From: Pyxidicoccus xibeiensis
GTDB taxonomy: Bacteria; Myxococcota; Myxococcia; Myxococcales; Myxococcaceae
Length of the DNA stretch: 64,000 bases
Assembly: GCF_024198175.1 (NCBI RefSeq)
Contig: NZ_JAJVKV010000009.1
Coordinates: forward strand, 248,001 to 312,000
Direction: 5' to 3'
Of the stretch, positions 8,743 to 16,654 are shown one piece after another. The first letter of the stretch is position 1. Each line of letters begins with the position of its first letter. Below the pieces are notes generated by a model. It saw only the letters and a program-made list of their open reading frames with translations, made no database searches and had not been told where the DNA came from. The position numbers and the translations under genes are program-made.

Positions 8743-9963
8743 ATGAATCGCGTGAAGAGAGGTCTGGCCATCGTCGCAGTCCTGTCCGGCGGAGCGAGCC
8801 GGGCCCAGGAGTTCCGCGAGGACTTCAACACGATGACGATCCAGAACGGCGTGGAGTTCAGCGGGATGATCAGCTGCGGCGCCAACCCCAATGGCCCCGA
8901 CCCGGAAGACGTCTCGATGTCCGTGCCCGGCTCGGACACCTGGAACTTCTTCTCCAGCAGCGTCTACCCGCTGACGTGGCGGGGGACCGGGGCAACGCAG
9001 GCGTGGGCGGTGGGCAACGGCGTGCTCTACACCCATGCGCGGCGCGGCCCCTCGGATGATGGCCATGCCTTCATCAGCCGGCGCACGTTCGACAAGAGCC
9101 GCTATCTCACGGCGACGGTGAAGATGGCGCCCGACCACTGCCAGGACACGGAGCAGGGGTGCTTCATGGGCGTGACGCTGATTGCCTCCGAGACCGACTA
9201 CCGGGAGATTGCCTTCGACTCCACGGGAGAGCTCGATGCCCTGGGCCGTCAGCTCTACGCGGTGGGGCGCTGGGCCCCCTGCGACTACCAGCTCTTCCGC
9301 GACGCCAACGGCAACGTCATGAAGGTCCCCGGAGGCGTCCTGTACGACCTGCGGCTGGACTACCTCGGGCCCGAGGGCGGTGGCTGGCGCTACTTCGTGA
9401 ACGGGGTGGAGATGCGGATGCCGAACGTCGGCGGCGTGCCTCGCTACGGTGAGCCGGGAGACTTCCTCAACGCCAGCCTCAAGTCCGACCCGCATATCGG
9501 CTTCTACTGGGCCGCGAAGCAGCTCGGGAAGTACTTCGAGGGCCGAATGGACGACCTGGTCGTCCATGAGCTGGTGAAGGTGCAGCCCTTCGCGGCGTCC
9601 GCGCAGAGCAGCTACGCCGGCACGCCGCCCTCGAGCGCCATCGACGGCAACACGGGCACCCAGTGGAACGCGGGAGCGGGAGCGTCACGGTGGCTCGAGC
9701 TGGACCTCGGCAGCCCCACCGTCGTGAAGAAGCTCCGCCTGCTCACCTCGCAATCTCCCGCCGGGCAGACGACGCACCGGGTCTATGTCGGCAACATCCC
9801 GGCCCCGACGGCGCTCGTGTCGACGCTGGAGGGCGTGACTTCCGACAGCGTGTGGCTGGAGGTCGACCTGCTGGGCCGCGGCATCTCCGGGCGGTACATC
9901 CGCATCGAGACCGTCACCAGCCCGGGCTGGGTCGCCTGGCGTGAGCTCGAGGTCTATCGCTAG
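8743..9963 (+). CDS. Secreted protein with C-terminal F5/8 type C (discoidin) domain
   Basis: A 406-residue exported protein. The signal is short (KRGLAIVAVLSGGASRAQ), with likely cleavage after SRA. Residues about 30-275 look like a laminin-G/concanavalin-type beta-sandwich. Residues about 285-406 form an F5/8 type C domain: SSAIDGNTGTQWNAG, WLELDLGSPTVVKKLRL, and the end GRYIRIETVTSPGWVAWRELEVY. Such domains bind sugars or cell surfaces. ATG at 8743 was chosen because of the preceding aggggaag and the signal peptide. Together with the divergent RCC1 lipoprotein it suggests surface binding, but no catalytic site is visible. Confidence 0.85.
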   Translation: MNRVKRGLAIVAVLSGGASRAQEFREDFNTMTIQNGVEFSGMISCGANPNGPDPEDVSMSVPGSDTWNFFSSSVYPLTWRGTGATQAWAVGNGVLYTHARRGPSDDGHAFISRRTFDKSRYLTATVKMAPDHCQDTEQGCFMGVTLIASETDYREIAFDSTGELDALGRQLYAVGRWAPCDYQLFRDANGNVMKVPGGVLYDLRLDYLGPEGGGWRYFVNGVEMRMPNVGGVPRYGEPGDFLNASLKSDPHIGFYWAAKQLGKYFEGRMDDLVVHELVKVQPFAASAQSSYAGTPPSSAIDGNTGTQWNAGAGASRWLELDLGSPTVVKKLRLLTSQSPAGQTTHRVYVGNIPAPTALVSTLEGVTSDSVWLEVDLLGRGISGRYIRIETVTSPGWVAWRELEVYR

Positions 9964-9976
9964 CCGCTTTTTGTGT

Positions 9977-10747
9977 TCAGCCCCGAGCGCCTGCCACGCC
10001 GTAGCCGCTCGGGGCCCCGATGGTGCTGCACTCCGACGCGTTGTCGACGAAGTCCACCACCTGGACCGAGTAGCTGCTCGCAGGGATGCCCGACAGATCA
10101 ATCGGCATGTAGCAGTACGACTCCGAGCCGACGCGCGACTCCGCCACCGGCCTGCCCTCGCAGCGCTCGCCGACGTAGACGTAGACGGAGTCGTTGACCT
10201 CGGAGGTGACCTCCAGGAGCGGCCCCTCCGGCGAGTACTCGCTGGACACCCACTTCAGCACCGGCCGGGGCGGCGCGTGGAAGTCCACGCGGAACCTGTC
10301 CTTCCCGACGCGGACGTTGTTGCCCTCCCGTCCCTCGCTGACCCGCCCGTCCTCATCCGCGACCGCGATGAGGTGGTAGGTCGCATCCGCGACCTCCGGC
10401 CTGGCCACCAGCATGCTCACGTCCTCGCAACCACCCGCCCGCACGAAGAGCGGAAGGGTCGTGGCCACCGGCTTGTCGAACGACTCGAAGCTGTCGCTGT
10501 GGGAGAAATAGAAGGACACCTCGGCGCTGCCAGCGGTGTCGCCCCGGTTGCAGAGCAGCGCCCGCAGCGGCCCTCTCGCCCTCGGTGACAGCTCGGCGGG
10601 GCCCTCCACGGTGGCGAACTCGAAGTCCGGCCGGCCCGGGATGAGCTCCTCAGTCTCTGAAGCGCCGGGCGCTTCCGGAGGGGGCGCTTCAGCACAACCC
10701 ACGAGGGCGCCTGCGAGCGCACCCAGCAACCACCGACCCTGCTTCAT
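9977..10747 (-). CDS. Putative lipoprotein with CARDB-like domain
   Basis: A 256-residue predicted lipoprotein with signal WLLGALAGALVGC (lipobox LVGC). The mature part contains a CARDB-like beta domain: LRALLCNRGDTAGSAEVSFYFS followed by VADEDGRVSEGREGNNVRVG, a pattern used in adhesion modules. Cysteines in the second half (GERCEGRP, SYCYMP, ASECST) could form disulfides in the periplasm. It converges on the discoidin-domain gene with a gap of 13 nt. No enzyme motif is seen; a surface-adhesion or structural role is an inference. Confidence 0.75.
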   Translation of the reverse strand: MKQGRWLLGALAGALVGCAEAPPPEAPGASETEELIPGRPDFEFATVEGPAELSPRARGPLRALLCNRGDTAGSAEVSFYFSHSDSFESFDKPVATTLPLFVRAGGCEDVSMLVARPEVADATYHLIAVADEDGRVSEGREGNNVRVGKDRFRVDFHAPPRPVLKWVSSEYSPEGPLLEVTSEVNDSVYVYVGERCEGRPVAESRVGSESYCYMPIDLSGIPASSYSVQVVDFVDNASECSTIGAPSGYGVAGARG

Positions 10748-10881
10748 GGGAGGACTGCCTTCCGAGGTGAGGAACTCCCGGCCGCGCCCCGTGTCCTTCT
10801 CCCCTCCCGCCCCGCGGACCTGACAGCGGTCTGGACGCGGAGCCGGCGTGTGTATTCACCCCTCCTCCGTGAAGGTGAAGG

Positions 10882-11076
10882 TCAGGCCCGCTCACCCTCG
10901 TAGGAGACGCGGAACCCACGGTGGGTGACGGTGAGGCGGGGCTTGCCGATCCAGCCGCAGTGCTTGCAGACGCCGTTCGGCCCGGCGGCGGACACGCGCA
11001 CCGGCAGGTCCGCCGCACACACGGGGCACCCCTCGGGGATCATGAAGTCACGCTGAGTGGTCTGCACTTCGGTCAT
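10882..11076 (-). CDS. Small zinc-ribbon-like protein
   Basis: A 64-residue protein with two CxxC knuckles, Cys17-Pro-Val-Cys20 and Cys37-Lys-His-Cys40, 16 residues apart, which is the layout of a small zinc ribbon. The rest is short: a polar N-terminus and a basic beta-hairpin-like end (KPRLTVTHRGFRVSYEGE). Codon third positions are strongly G/C, as in neighbouring genes, which supports a real gene. I know no named function for it. Confidence 0.6.
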   Translation of the reverse strand: MTEVQTTQRDFMIPEGCPVCAADLPVRVSAAGPNGVCKHCGWIGKPRLTVTHRGFRVSYEGERA

Positions 11077-11197
11077 GTACTTGAGTTAACGCGGCTTGGA
11101 CGCCGCGCAACCCGCCGCGGCCCGGAGTGTCCACCGCGCGCCTGCGAGACCGCGCAGCCCGGCCGGCTACTCTCCAACCGGCCGGGTACGGAACCGC

Positions 11198-11650
11198 TCA
11201 GCGCGCGGGCGCGGCGTGGGCGGGCAGGGACTCCCGGGTGGCCGCGGCCGGGGACGTCGTGTGCGCACGGAACAGCGGAGCGAATGCGGCGCGGTGGGTC
11301 CATGCGAGGTAGAGCCCCATCGCGATGAGGGCAATCGGCATGGGGTACGCAGGAGCGAGCACGAAGTGGAACCCGGCGATGACCACGACGATGGGCGCCA
11401 GCAGGATGAGCGCCAGCGGGACGAACCGGTTCGACAGCAGCGCGATGCCGGCGGCGATCTCGATGACCTTGATGATGGGCATCACGAAGCCGCTCGCCAT
11501 CAGCCCCATGAAGAACGTCTGGGCCGCCTGGCCTTCGGGGGGAGGCATGGGCGGCAGGAAGTTGAAGAAGTAGTTGAGGCCGAAGACGAAGAAGATCAGC
11601 CCCATCACGACTCGAGCGACGTGGGGGGCAAACCTGGTCAGGAAGGACAT
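11198..11650 (-). CDS. DoxX family membrane protein
   Basis: A 150-residue inner-membrane protein with four predicted helices (about residues 8-31, 45-68, 72-95 and 100-117). The first helix reads VARVVMGLIFFVFGLNYFFNFLP, the usual DoxX opening, and a conserved acidic residue sits in KVIEIAAGIALL. The tail after residue 118 is soluble and Ala-rich. It is divergent from a LysR regulator, and a palindrome lies in the 95-nt gap, so it is likely controlled by that regulator. Proteins of this type are linked to thiol or oxidative stress, or to quinone-related reactions. Confidence 0.88.
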   Translation of the reverse strand: MSFLTRFAPHVARVVMGLIFFVFGLNYFFNFLPPMPPPEGQAAQTFFMGLMASGFVMPIIKVIEIAAGIALLSNRFVPLALILLAPIVVVIAGFHFVLAPAYPMPIALIAMGLYLAWTHRAAFAPLFRAHTTSPAAATRESLPAHAAPAR

Positions 11651-11718
11651 GTGAACGCTCCGGTGAAAGTCACACGGCCAACCTAACGGCGTGCCTCAGG
11701 CAGCACTAGAGCGTCCGC

Positions 11719-11737
11719 GGACAACGCATTATTGTCC
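11719..11737. promoter_or_regulatory. Probable LysR operator in the DoxX/LysR gap
   Basis: A perfect inverted repeat GGACAA-N7-TTGTCC lies between the divergent doxX-like and lysR genes and ends 8 nt before the lysR ATG at 11746. Its total length of 19 bp and its AT-rich centre fit LysR-type sites, which usually serve both the target gene and autoregulation. Binding is inferred from position and symmetry only. Confidence 0.5.
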
Positions 11738-11745
11738 CTGGAGCA

Positions 11746-12645
11746 ATGGACCTGAACCGCATCGCCACCTTCATCCGCGTCGTCGAGGCCGGCACCTTCA
11801 CGGCCGCGGCGACGCGCCTCAAGCTCCCCACCTCCTCCGTGAGCCGCAGCGTCGCGAAGCTCGAAGAGGAGCTCGGCATCGTGCTGCTGGAGCGCACCAC
11901 GCGGCGCGTCTCCCTCACCGAGTCCGGGCGAGCCTACTACGAGCGGGCCCGCGAGGCCGTCGCCGGGCTCGACGAGGCGACGCTGCTGGCGGGCGAGGCC
12001 GCGAAGGACCCCAGCGGCGTCGTGCACCTCGCGGCGCCGCCGGAGCTGACGGGCAAGCTCGCCACCGTGCTCGGCGGCTTCGTGCGCAGCCACCCGAAGA
12101 TTCACGTGGACATCATCACCACGGCGCGAGGCGCGGAGCTGCTGGGGGGCGAGGTCGACCTGGCCATCGTCTCCGGTCCGCTCGAGGACTCGTCGCTCAT
12201 CGTCCGCAAGCTGGGCATGAGCGTGAACCGGCTGTTCGCGTCGACCGCCTACCTGGAGCAGCGCGGACACCCGCGCTCGGTCTCCGACCTGGCGCGCCAC
12301 GACGCGGTGCTGTACCGGGGAAGCGCCGGTCAGGCGATATGGGAGCTCACCGGCCCGCGAGGCCCGGAGACGGTCAAGGTCAAGGGCGCGCTGAGCGGCG
12401 ACAGCCACCAGTTCATCTTCGATGCCATCGCCGGAGGCCATGGCATCGGCCTGCTGCCCGAGCAGTATCTCTCGCGCCTGTACACCTGCGCCGCGTCGCT
12501 GGTGAACGTCCTCCCGAAGGTCTCCGCCATCGGGGCCGTGCAGTCCCTCGTGTACCCGTCCCGGCACCTGCCCAAGCGCGTGACGCTGCTGCGCGACTTC
12601 CTGGCGCAGCAGCTGCTGTCGTGTCAGCGGGCCGGGGAGATGTGA
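11746..12645 (+). CDS. LysR family transcriptional regulator
   Basis: A 299-residue LysR-type regulator. The N-terminal winged helix-turn-helix is complete: MDLNRIATFIRVVEAGTFTA, then LKLPTSSVSRSVAKLEEELG and LLERTTRRVSLTESGRAYYE. A linker helix leads to the effector-binding domain from about residue 92, which resembles the CrgA/DmlR subgroup (PPELTGKLATVLGGFV, VDLAIVSGPLEDSSLIVRKL). It is divergent from the DoxX gene and has a palindrome just before its own start. Likely role: control of the doxX-like gene in response to an unknown small molecule. Confidence 0.92.
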   Translation: MDLNRIATFIRVVEAGTFTAAATRLKLPTSSVSRSVAKLEEELGIVLLERTTRRVSLTESGRAYYERAREAVAGLDEATLLAGEAAKDPSGVVHLAAPPELTGKLATVLGGFVRSHPKIHVDIITTARGAELLGGEVDLAIVSGPLEDSSLIVRKLGMSVNRLFASTAYLEQRGHPRSVSDLARHDAVLYRGSAGQAIWELTGPRGPETVKVKGALSGDSHQFIFDAIAGGHGIGLLPEQYLSRLYTCAASLVNVLPKVSAIGAVQSLVYPSRHLPKRVTLLRDFLAQQLLSCQRAGEM

Positions 12646-12648
12646 CGC

Positions 12649-13860
12649 TCAGGCCGCCTCGAGCAGCCGCAGGAAGGCGCGGGCCGCGTCCTTGTCCTTG
12701 ATGCCGGTGATGCCCTCGTCGAGCTGGAGCTCCGTCTGCACGATGCCGGGCACGCGCGTCTGGCCGAAGCCGTTGGCCACCCAGACCTTGTCCTCGCGGG
12801 CGATGCGGTCTCGCTTCTGGCTCAGCGCGCCCGGGTCGCCCCGGAGGAAGACGTGGAACATGTTCGTCTGCACGGGGCGCGGCAGCACGGTGAGGCGGGT
12901 GTCCGCCGCGAGCAGCTCCGTCACGGCCTTCGTCCGCTTCACGTACTCCGGGATGCGGGCCAGCACCTCGTCCAGCCGCATGGCCGCGGACGCCACGTAT
13001 GGGTACAGCTGGAACACGTTGCCACCGTGCCGGTGCCGCCAGGTGCGCGCGGTGCGGATGAAGTCCTTCCCGCCCACCACCATGGCCCCGCCGAGCGCGC
13101 CCACCATCTTGTAGAAGGACACGTAGACGGAGTCGAAGCCCTTGCAGATGTCCGCGTACGAGCGGCCGTAGAAGGGCTGGCACTCCCACAGTCGGGCTCC
13201 GTCCATGTGCAGCTTCACGCCCTTCTCGCGGCAGGTGCGCTTGAGGTCTTCGAGCTGTTCCCACGTCTGGAGCTGGCCCCCCAGCCACCGCACCGGCAGC
13301 TCCACGCTGACGGAGCCCAGGGGCTCGCGCGCCTCGGCCACGTCGCTGGCCAGCACCGGCCGCGTCCACGGGGAGATGGTGACGTCGCTCAGCCCGTGGA
13401 GGATGCGGTGCGCGTCGTTCTCGTGCAGCACGTGGTGCGAGGAGGGGTGCAACCCCACCGTGCGGTGTCCGCCCGCGTCCGCGTACATCCGCAGGACGAT
13501 GAGCTGGCCCATGGTGCCGGTGGGCATGAAGCAGCCGTCCTCGAAGCCGAGCAGGCCCGCGATGCGCTTCTCGAAGGACTGGACGAGGTCGCCATTCCCG
13601 TAGATGTCCCCCGACATTCCCTGGCGCTGCATCCACTGGCCGATGCGGACCAGCTCACCGCCCGCGTCGGCGGGGGAGCCCGGCGCCAGCGCGGCGCGGC
13701 ACTCGCGGCGCAGCTGCTCGTACTGCGCACGGGTGGGCTGGCCCGCGGCTGGAGGGGGCGCGGGGGTGGCGGCCACCGCCGTGCCTCGCAGGAGCGTGGA
13801 GCCTGACAACAATCCCGTGAGGGCGAGGAACTCTCCCCGGCTGAGCTGGCGTGGATTCAT
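12649..13860 (-). CDS. Threonine-aldolase-like PLP enzyme with export signal
   Basis: A 403-residue protein whose residues about 45-400 match the low-specificity threonine aldolase / beta-eliminating lyase fold: EDGCFMPTGTMGQLIVLRMY, LHMDGARLWE (the Asp that binds the PLP ring nitrogen), and the probable Schiff-base Lys in SVYVSFYKMVGALGGAM. These enzymes cleave L-allo- or L-threonine to glycine and acetaldehyde and are normally cytoplasmic. Here the first 40 residues look like a Tat-type signal (SRGEFLALTGLLSG, then AVAA), with one Arg of the twin-arginine pair replaced by Gly. ATG at 13860 was chosen as the start of that signal. It converges on the LysR gene with a 3-nt gap. Confidence 0.85.
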   Translation of the reverse strand: MNPRQLSRGEFLALTGLLSGSTLLRGTAVAATPAPPPAAGQPTRAQYEQLRRECRAALAPGSPADAGGELVRIGQWMQRQGMSGDIYGNGDLVQSFEKRIAGLLGFEDGCFMPTGTMGQLIVLRMYADAGGHRTVGLHPSSHHVLHENDAHRILHGLSDVTISPWTRPVLASDVAEAREPLGSVSVELPVRWLGGQLQTWEQLEDLKRTCREKGVKLHMDGARLWECQPFYGRSYADICKGFDSVYVSFYKMVGALGGAMVVGGKDFIRTARTWRHRHGGNVFQLYPYVASAAMRLDEVLARIPEYVKRTKAVTELLAADTRLTVLPRPVQTNMFHVFLRGDPGALSQKRDRIAREDKVWVANGFGQTRVPGIVQTELQLDEGITGIKDKDAARAFLRLLEAA

Positions 13861-14007
13861 GGTGGTGTGTCCTTCCGGGTGAGGTCGCGGTCCGGCGGAA
13901 GAACCTACCGCGCGTGACACCGTGCGTCTTTGCCCATCACGCGCCGGTCCTGTCTCACATCCACCTCCGTGAGCGCCGCGCGGAAAGCACATCGTCCGCC
14001 GCGAACA

Positions 14008-14027
14008 TGAATGTGATGTCATATTCA
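14008..14027. promoter_or_regulatory. Inverted repeat TGAAT-N10-ATTCA before the glycosyltransferase gene
   Basis: TGAAT (14008-14012) and ATTCA (14023-14027) flank a 10-base AT-rich centre just 5 nt before the glycosyltransferase ATG at 14033. The same half-sites, with 4-base spacing, occur between the divergent acyltransferase and PKS genes. A shared regulator is a guess; AT-rich DNA this close to a start is unusual here and fits a promoter or operator. Confidence 0.35.
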
Positions 14028-14032
14028 GGCGC

Positions 14033-15289
14033 ATGCGCATCACGATCATCACGTTCGGTACGCAAGGCGATGTCCGTCCCATGGTGGCGCTCGCCGAGGG
14101 CCTGGCCCGTGCGGGACACACCCCGGTCCTCGTGGCCGACCCGGAGTTCGCGCCGCTCACGGTGGGGCGCGGCATCGAGTTCCGGCCCCTGTCGGGAGAC
14201 ATCCGCTCGAGCACCGCCAGCGAGGAGCTGAAGGCCCTCTTCACGCGCGGCAGCAACCCGGCGGAGCTCTCGCGGATGATGGCCCGCCTCGCCGTCCAGC
14301 ACTCGGAATCGTGGGCGGCGCAGTTCCTCGAGGCTGCCCGGGGCAGCGACGGCATCATCGCGATTGGGATGGGCTTCTTCATCGGCCTGTCCATCGCGGA
14401 GAAGCTGGGCATCCCGGCCATCGGCGCGGGGCTGCAGCCCGTCTCGCCGACGGTCCGCTTCCCTCCCCCGCTCATTCCACCGCCCCGGCGTCCCCTGCCT
14501 GGCATCGTCAACCGCTCGCTTCACATCGCGATGCGTCAGCTCGTCTGGCTGAACTTCCGCCGCATGGTCAACCAGGCCCGGCGCAAGGTGCTGGGGCTGG
14601 GGCCCTGGTCGCTCGTGCACCCGGGCCAGGTCATGGTGGAGCGGCGCTGGCCGGTCATCTACGGCTTCTCCCCCGTGGTGGTGCCGCCGCCGGAGGACTG
14701 GCCCGATGTCATCAAGGTCACCAGCTTCTGGTTCCTGGACGAGGGCCGCGCGTGGGATCCACCGGCCGGGCTGCGAGACTTCCTCGGCGCCGGGCCGCCG
14801 CCCGTGTACGTCGGCTTCGGCAGCATGGGGGGCTTCGATGCCGCGGAGACGACGCGGCTCGTCCTCCAGGCGCTGAAGGGCCGGCGCGCGGTGCTGGCGG
14901 CGGGCTGGGGCGGGCTCGACCGGAGCGCGCTGCCCGACACCGTGCACTTCGTGGACTCGGCACCGCACGACTGGCTCTTCCCGAGGATGTCGGCCGTCGT
15001 GCACCACGGCGGCGCCGGCACGACGGGCGCGGCGCTCCGGGCGGGCGTGCCCATGGTGACGGTGCCCTTCCTGGGAGACCAACCTTTCTGGGGCTGGCGC
15101 ATGGAGATGCTCGGCGTGGCGCCGCCTCCCATTCCGCGCAAGCAGCTCACGGCGCAGAACCTGGCGGCGGCGCTGGCGGCCACGGACAAACCGGGCCCGC
15201 GCACCCGGGCCGAGCAGCTCGGCGGCCTCATCCGCGCCGAGGACGGTGTGGGCCAGGCGGTGCGCGTCATCGAGGGCGCGCTGCGATGA
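14033..15289 (+). CDS. Glycosyltransferase, GT1 (MGT/sterol-glucosyltransferase type)
   Basis: A 418-residue two-domain GT-B enzyme. The N-terminal acceptor domain opens with RITIITFGTQGDVRPMVALA, typical of macrolide and sterol glucosyltransferases. The C-terminal donor domain has PVYVGFGSMGG and the family signature HHGGAGTTGAALRAGVPMVTVPFLGDQ (split here as HHGGAGTTGAAL and PMVTVPFLGDQPFWG), which contacts the nucleotide sugar. It would transfer a sugar from an NDP-sugar to a hydroxyl of a lipid or polyketide. Its stop overlaps the P450 start (ATGA), showing translational coupling, and it sits beside the PKS/NRPS genes, so it is a probable tailoring enzyme. It has no membrane segment. Confidence 0.9.
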   Translation: MRITIITFGTQGDVRPMVALAEGLARAGHTPVLVADPEFAPLTVGRGIEFRPLSGDIRSSTASEELKALFTRGSNPAELSRMMARLAVQHSESWAAQFLEAARGSDGIIAIGMGFFIGLSIAEKLGIPAIGAGLQPVSPTVRFPPPLIPPPRRPLPGIVNRSLHIAMRQLVWLNFRRMVNQARRKVLGLGPWSLVHPGQVMVERRWPVIYGFSPVVVPPPEDWPDVIKVTSFWFLDEGRAWDPPAGLRDFLGAGPPPVYVGFGSMGGFDAAETTRLVLQALKGRRAVLAAGWGGLDRSALPDTVHFVDSAPHDWLFPRMSAVVHHGGAGTTGAALRAGVPMVTVPFLGDQPFWGWRMEMLGVAPPPIPRKQLTAQNLAAALAATDKPGPRTRAEQLGGLIRAEDGVGQAVRVIEGALR

Positions 15290-16650
15290 CGGCCCCACGA
15301 ATGGCACCGGGCCCGAAGGGCCACTGGTTCTGGGGCAGCCTGCGAGAGCGGCGGAAGGAGTCGCTCCACTTCCTGCTCCGGATGCACCGCGAGTACGGCC
15401 CCGTGGCGCAGTGGCGCATGGGGCCCGTCAACCGGGTGATGTCGCTGGTGGACCCGGAGCATGTGCGGCACGTCCTGGTGGAGCAGGTGGGCCGCTACAC
15501 CAAGGGCCTGGGCGCGGAGCGGCTGAGCCCGATGCTCGGCAACGGCCTGCTGACCAGTGATGGCGACTTCTGGAAGCGGCAGCGCCGGCTGGCGCAGCCC
15601 GCCTTCCACCGGGAGCGACTGGTGCCCCTGGTGCAGGTGATGGAGGAGGAAGGCCGGCGCATGCTGGAGCGCTGGCAGGCGCGACCGGACACCTCCGCCC
15701 CCGTGGACCTGGCCGAGGAGATGGCACGCGCCACGGTGTCCATCGCCAGCCGGGCGCTGTTCTCCACCCAGGTGATTGGCGAGGCGAACCGCGTCCTGCC
15801 GGCGTTGACGGTGGCGCAGCAGGAGGTAAACGGTCGGGTCCTCTCGCTGTTGCCGTTGCCCCTCTCGATTCCCTCTCCCGGCAACCTGGCCTTCAAGCGG
15901 GCGCGCGCGACGCTCGACTCCGTCATCTTCGACATCATCGCCAGGCGCCGGAGCGGCGAGACGACGGGACAGGACCTGCTCGCGATGCTGATGGAGGCCC
16001 GCGACGCCGACACGGGCGAGAGCATGACGGACGCGCAGCTGCGTGACGAGCTGATGACGCTCTTCATCGCTGGCTATGAGACGACCGCCAACGCCCTGTC
16101 GTGGACCTGGACGTTGCTCGCCCGGCACCCCGAGGTGGAGGAGCGCGCGCGGGCGGAGGTGGCCCAGGTGCTCGGCGAGCGGGTGCCCGGGGCGGAGGAC
16201 GTCCCCCGGCTGCGCTACCTCTCCCAGGTGCTGGAGGAGAGCATGCGCCTGCACCCACCGGCCTGGGTGCTGGTGCGGCAGGCGCGAGAGGACGACGTGG
16301 TGGACGGCATCCGCATCCCGGCCGACCCGCGCCTCGTCGTCGCCATCTCCCCGTGGGTCATCCACCGCCAGCCGGAGCTCTGGCCGGAGCCGGAGCGGTT
16401 CGACCCGGACCGCTTCTCGCCGGAGCGCGCGGCGGGACGGCCGCGCATGGCCTACCTGCCCTTCGGAGCCGGGCAGCGCCTCTGCATCGGCACCCACTTC
16501 GCGATGATGGAGATGGTGCTCATCCTCGCGCAGGTGCTCCGCCGGTACCGCCTCAGGCGGGTGCCCGGCTGGACGCCGGTGGAGGAGCCCCTGGTGGCGC
16601 TGCGTCCCAGGGGCGGCGTGCCCATGTACCTGGACCCCCTCCCCGCCTGA
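15286..16650 (+). CDS. Cytochrome P450
   Basis: A 454-residue P450 monooxygenase with all key parts. The I-helix oxygen site is FIAGYETTANAL (about residue 262), the ExxR motif is EESMR (about 317), PERFDPDRF lies in the meander, and the heme loop is PFGAGQRLCIG with ligand Cys400. The fold resembles the CYP102/CYP110 fatty-acid-hydroxylase type. No reductase domain is fused, so external ferredoxin or flavodoxin is needed. ATG at 15286 overlaps the glycosyltransferase stop by 4 nt. In this cluster it probably hydroxylates the product, possibly making the hydroxyl that is then glycosylated or acylated. Confidence 0.92.
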   Translation: MTAPRMAPGPKGHWFWGSLRERRKESLHFLLRMHREYGPVAQWRMGPVNRVMSLVDPEHVRHVLVEQVGRYTKGLGAERLSPMLGNGLLTSDGDFWKRQRRLAQPAFHRERLVPLVQVMEEEGRRMLERWQARPDTSAPVDLAEEMARATVSIASRALFSTQVIGEANRVLPALTVAQQEVNGRVLSLLPLPLSIPSPGNLAFKRARATLDSVIFDIIARRRSGETTGQDLLAMLMEARDADTGESMTDAQLRDELMTLFIAGYETTANALSWTWTLLARHPEVEERARAEVAQVLGERVPGAEDVPRLRYLSQVLEESMRLHPPAWVLVRQAREDDVVDGIRIPADPRLVVAISPWVIHRQPELWPEPERFDPDRFSPERAAGRPRMAYLPFGAGQRLCIGTHFAMMEMVLILAQVLRRYRLRRVPGWTPVEEPLVALRPRGGVPMYLDPLPA

Positions 16651-16654
16651 CGCC

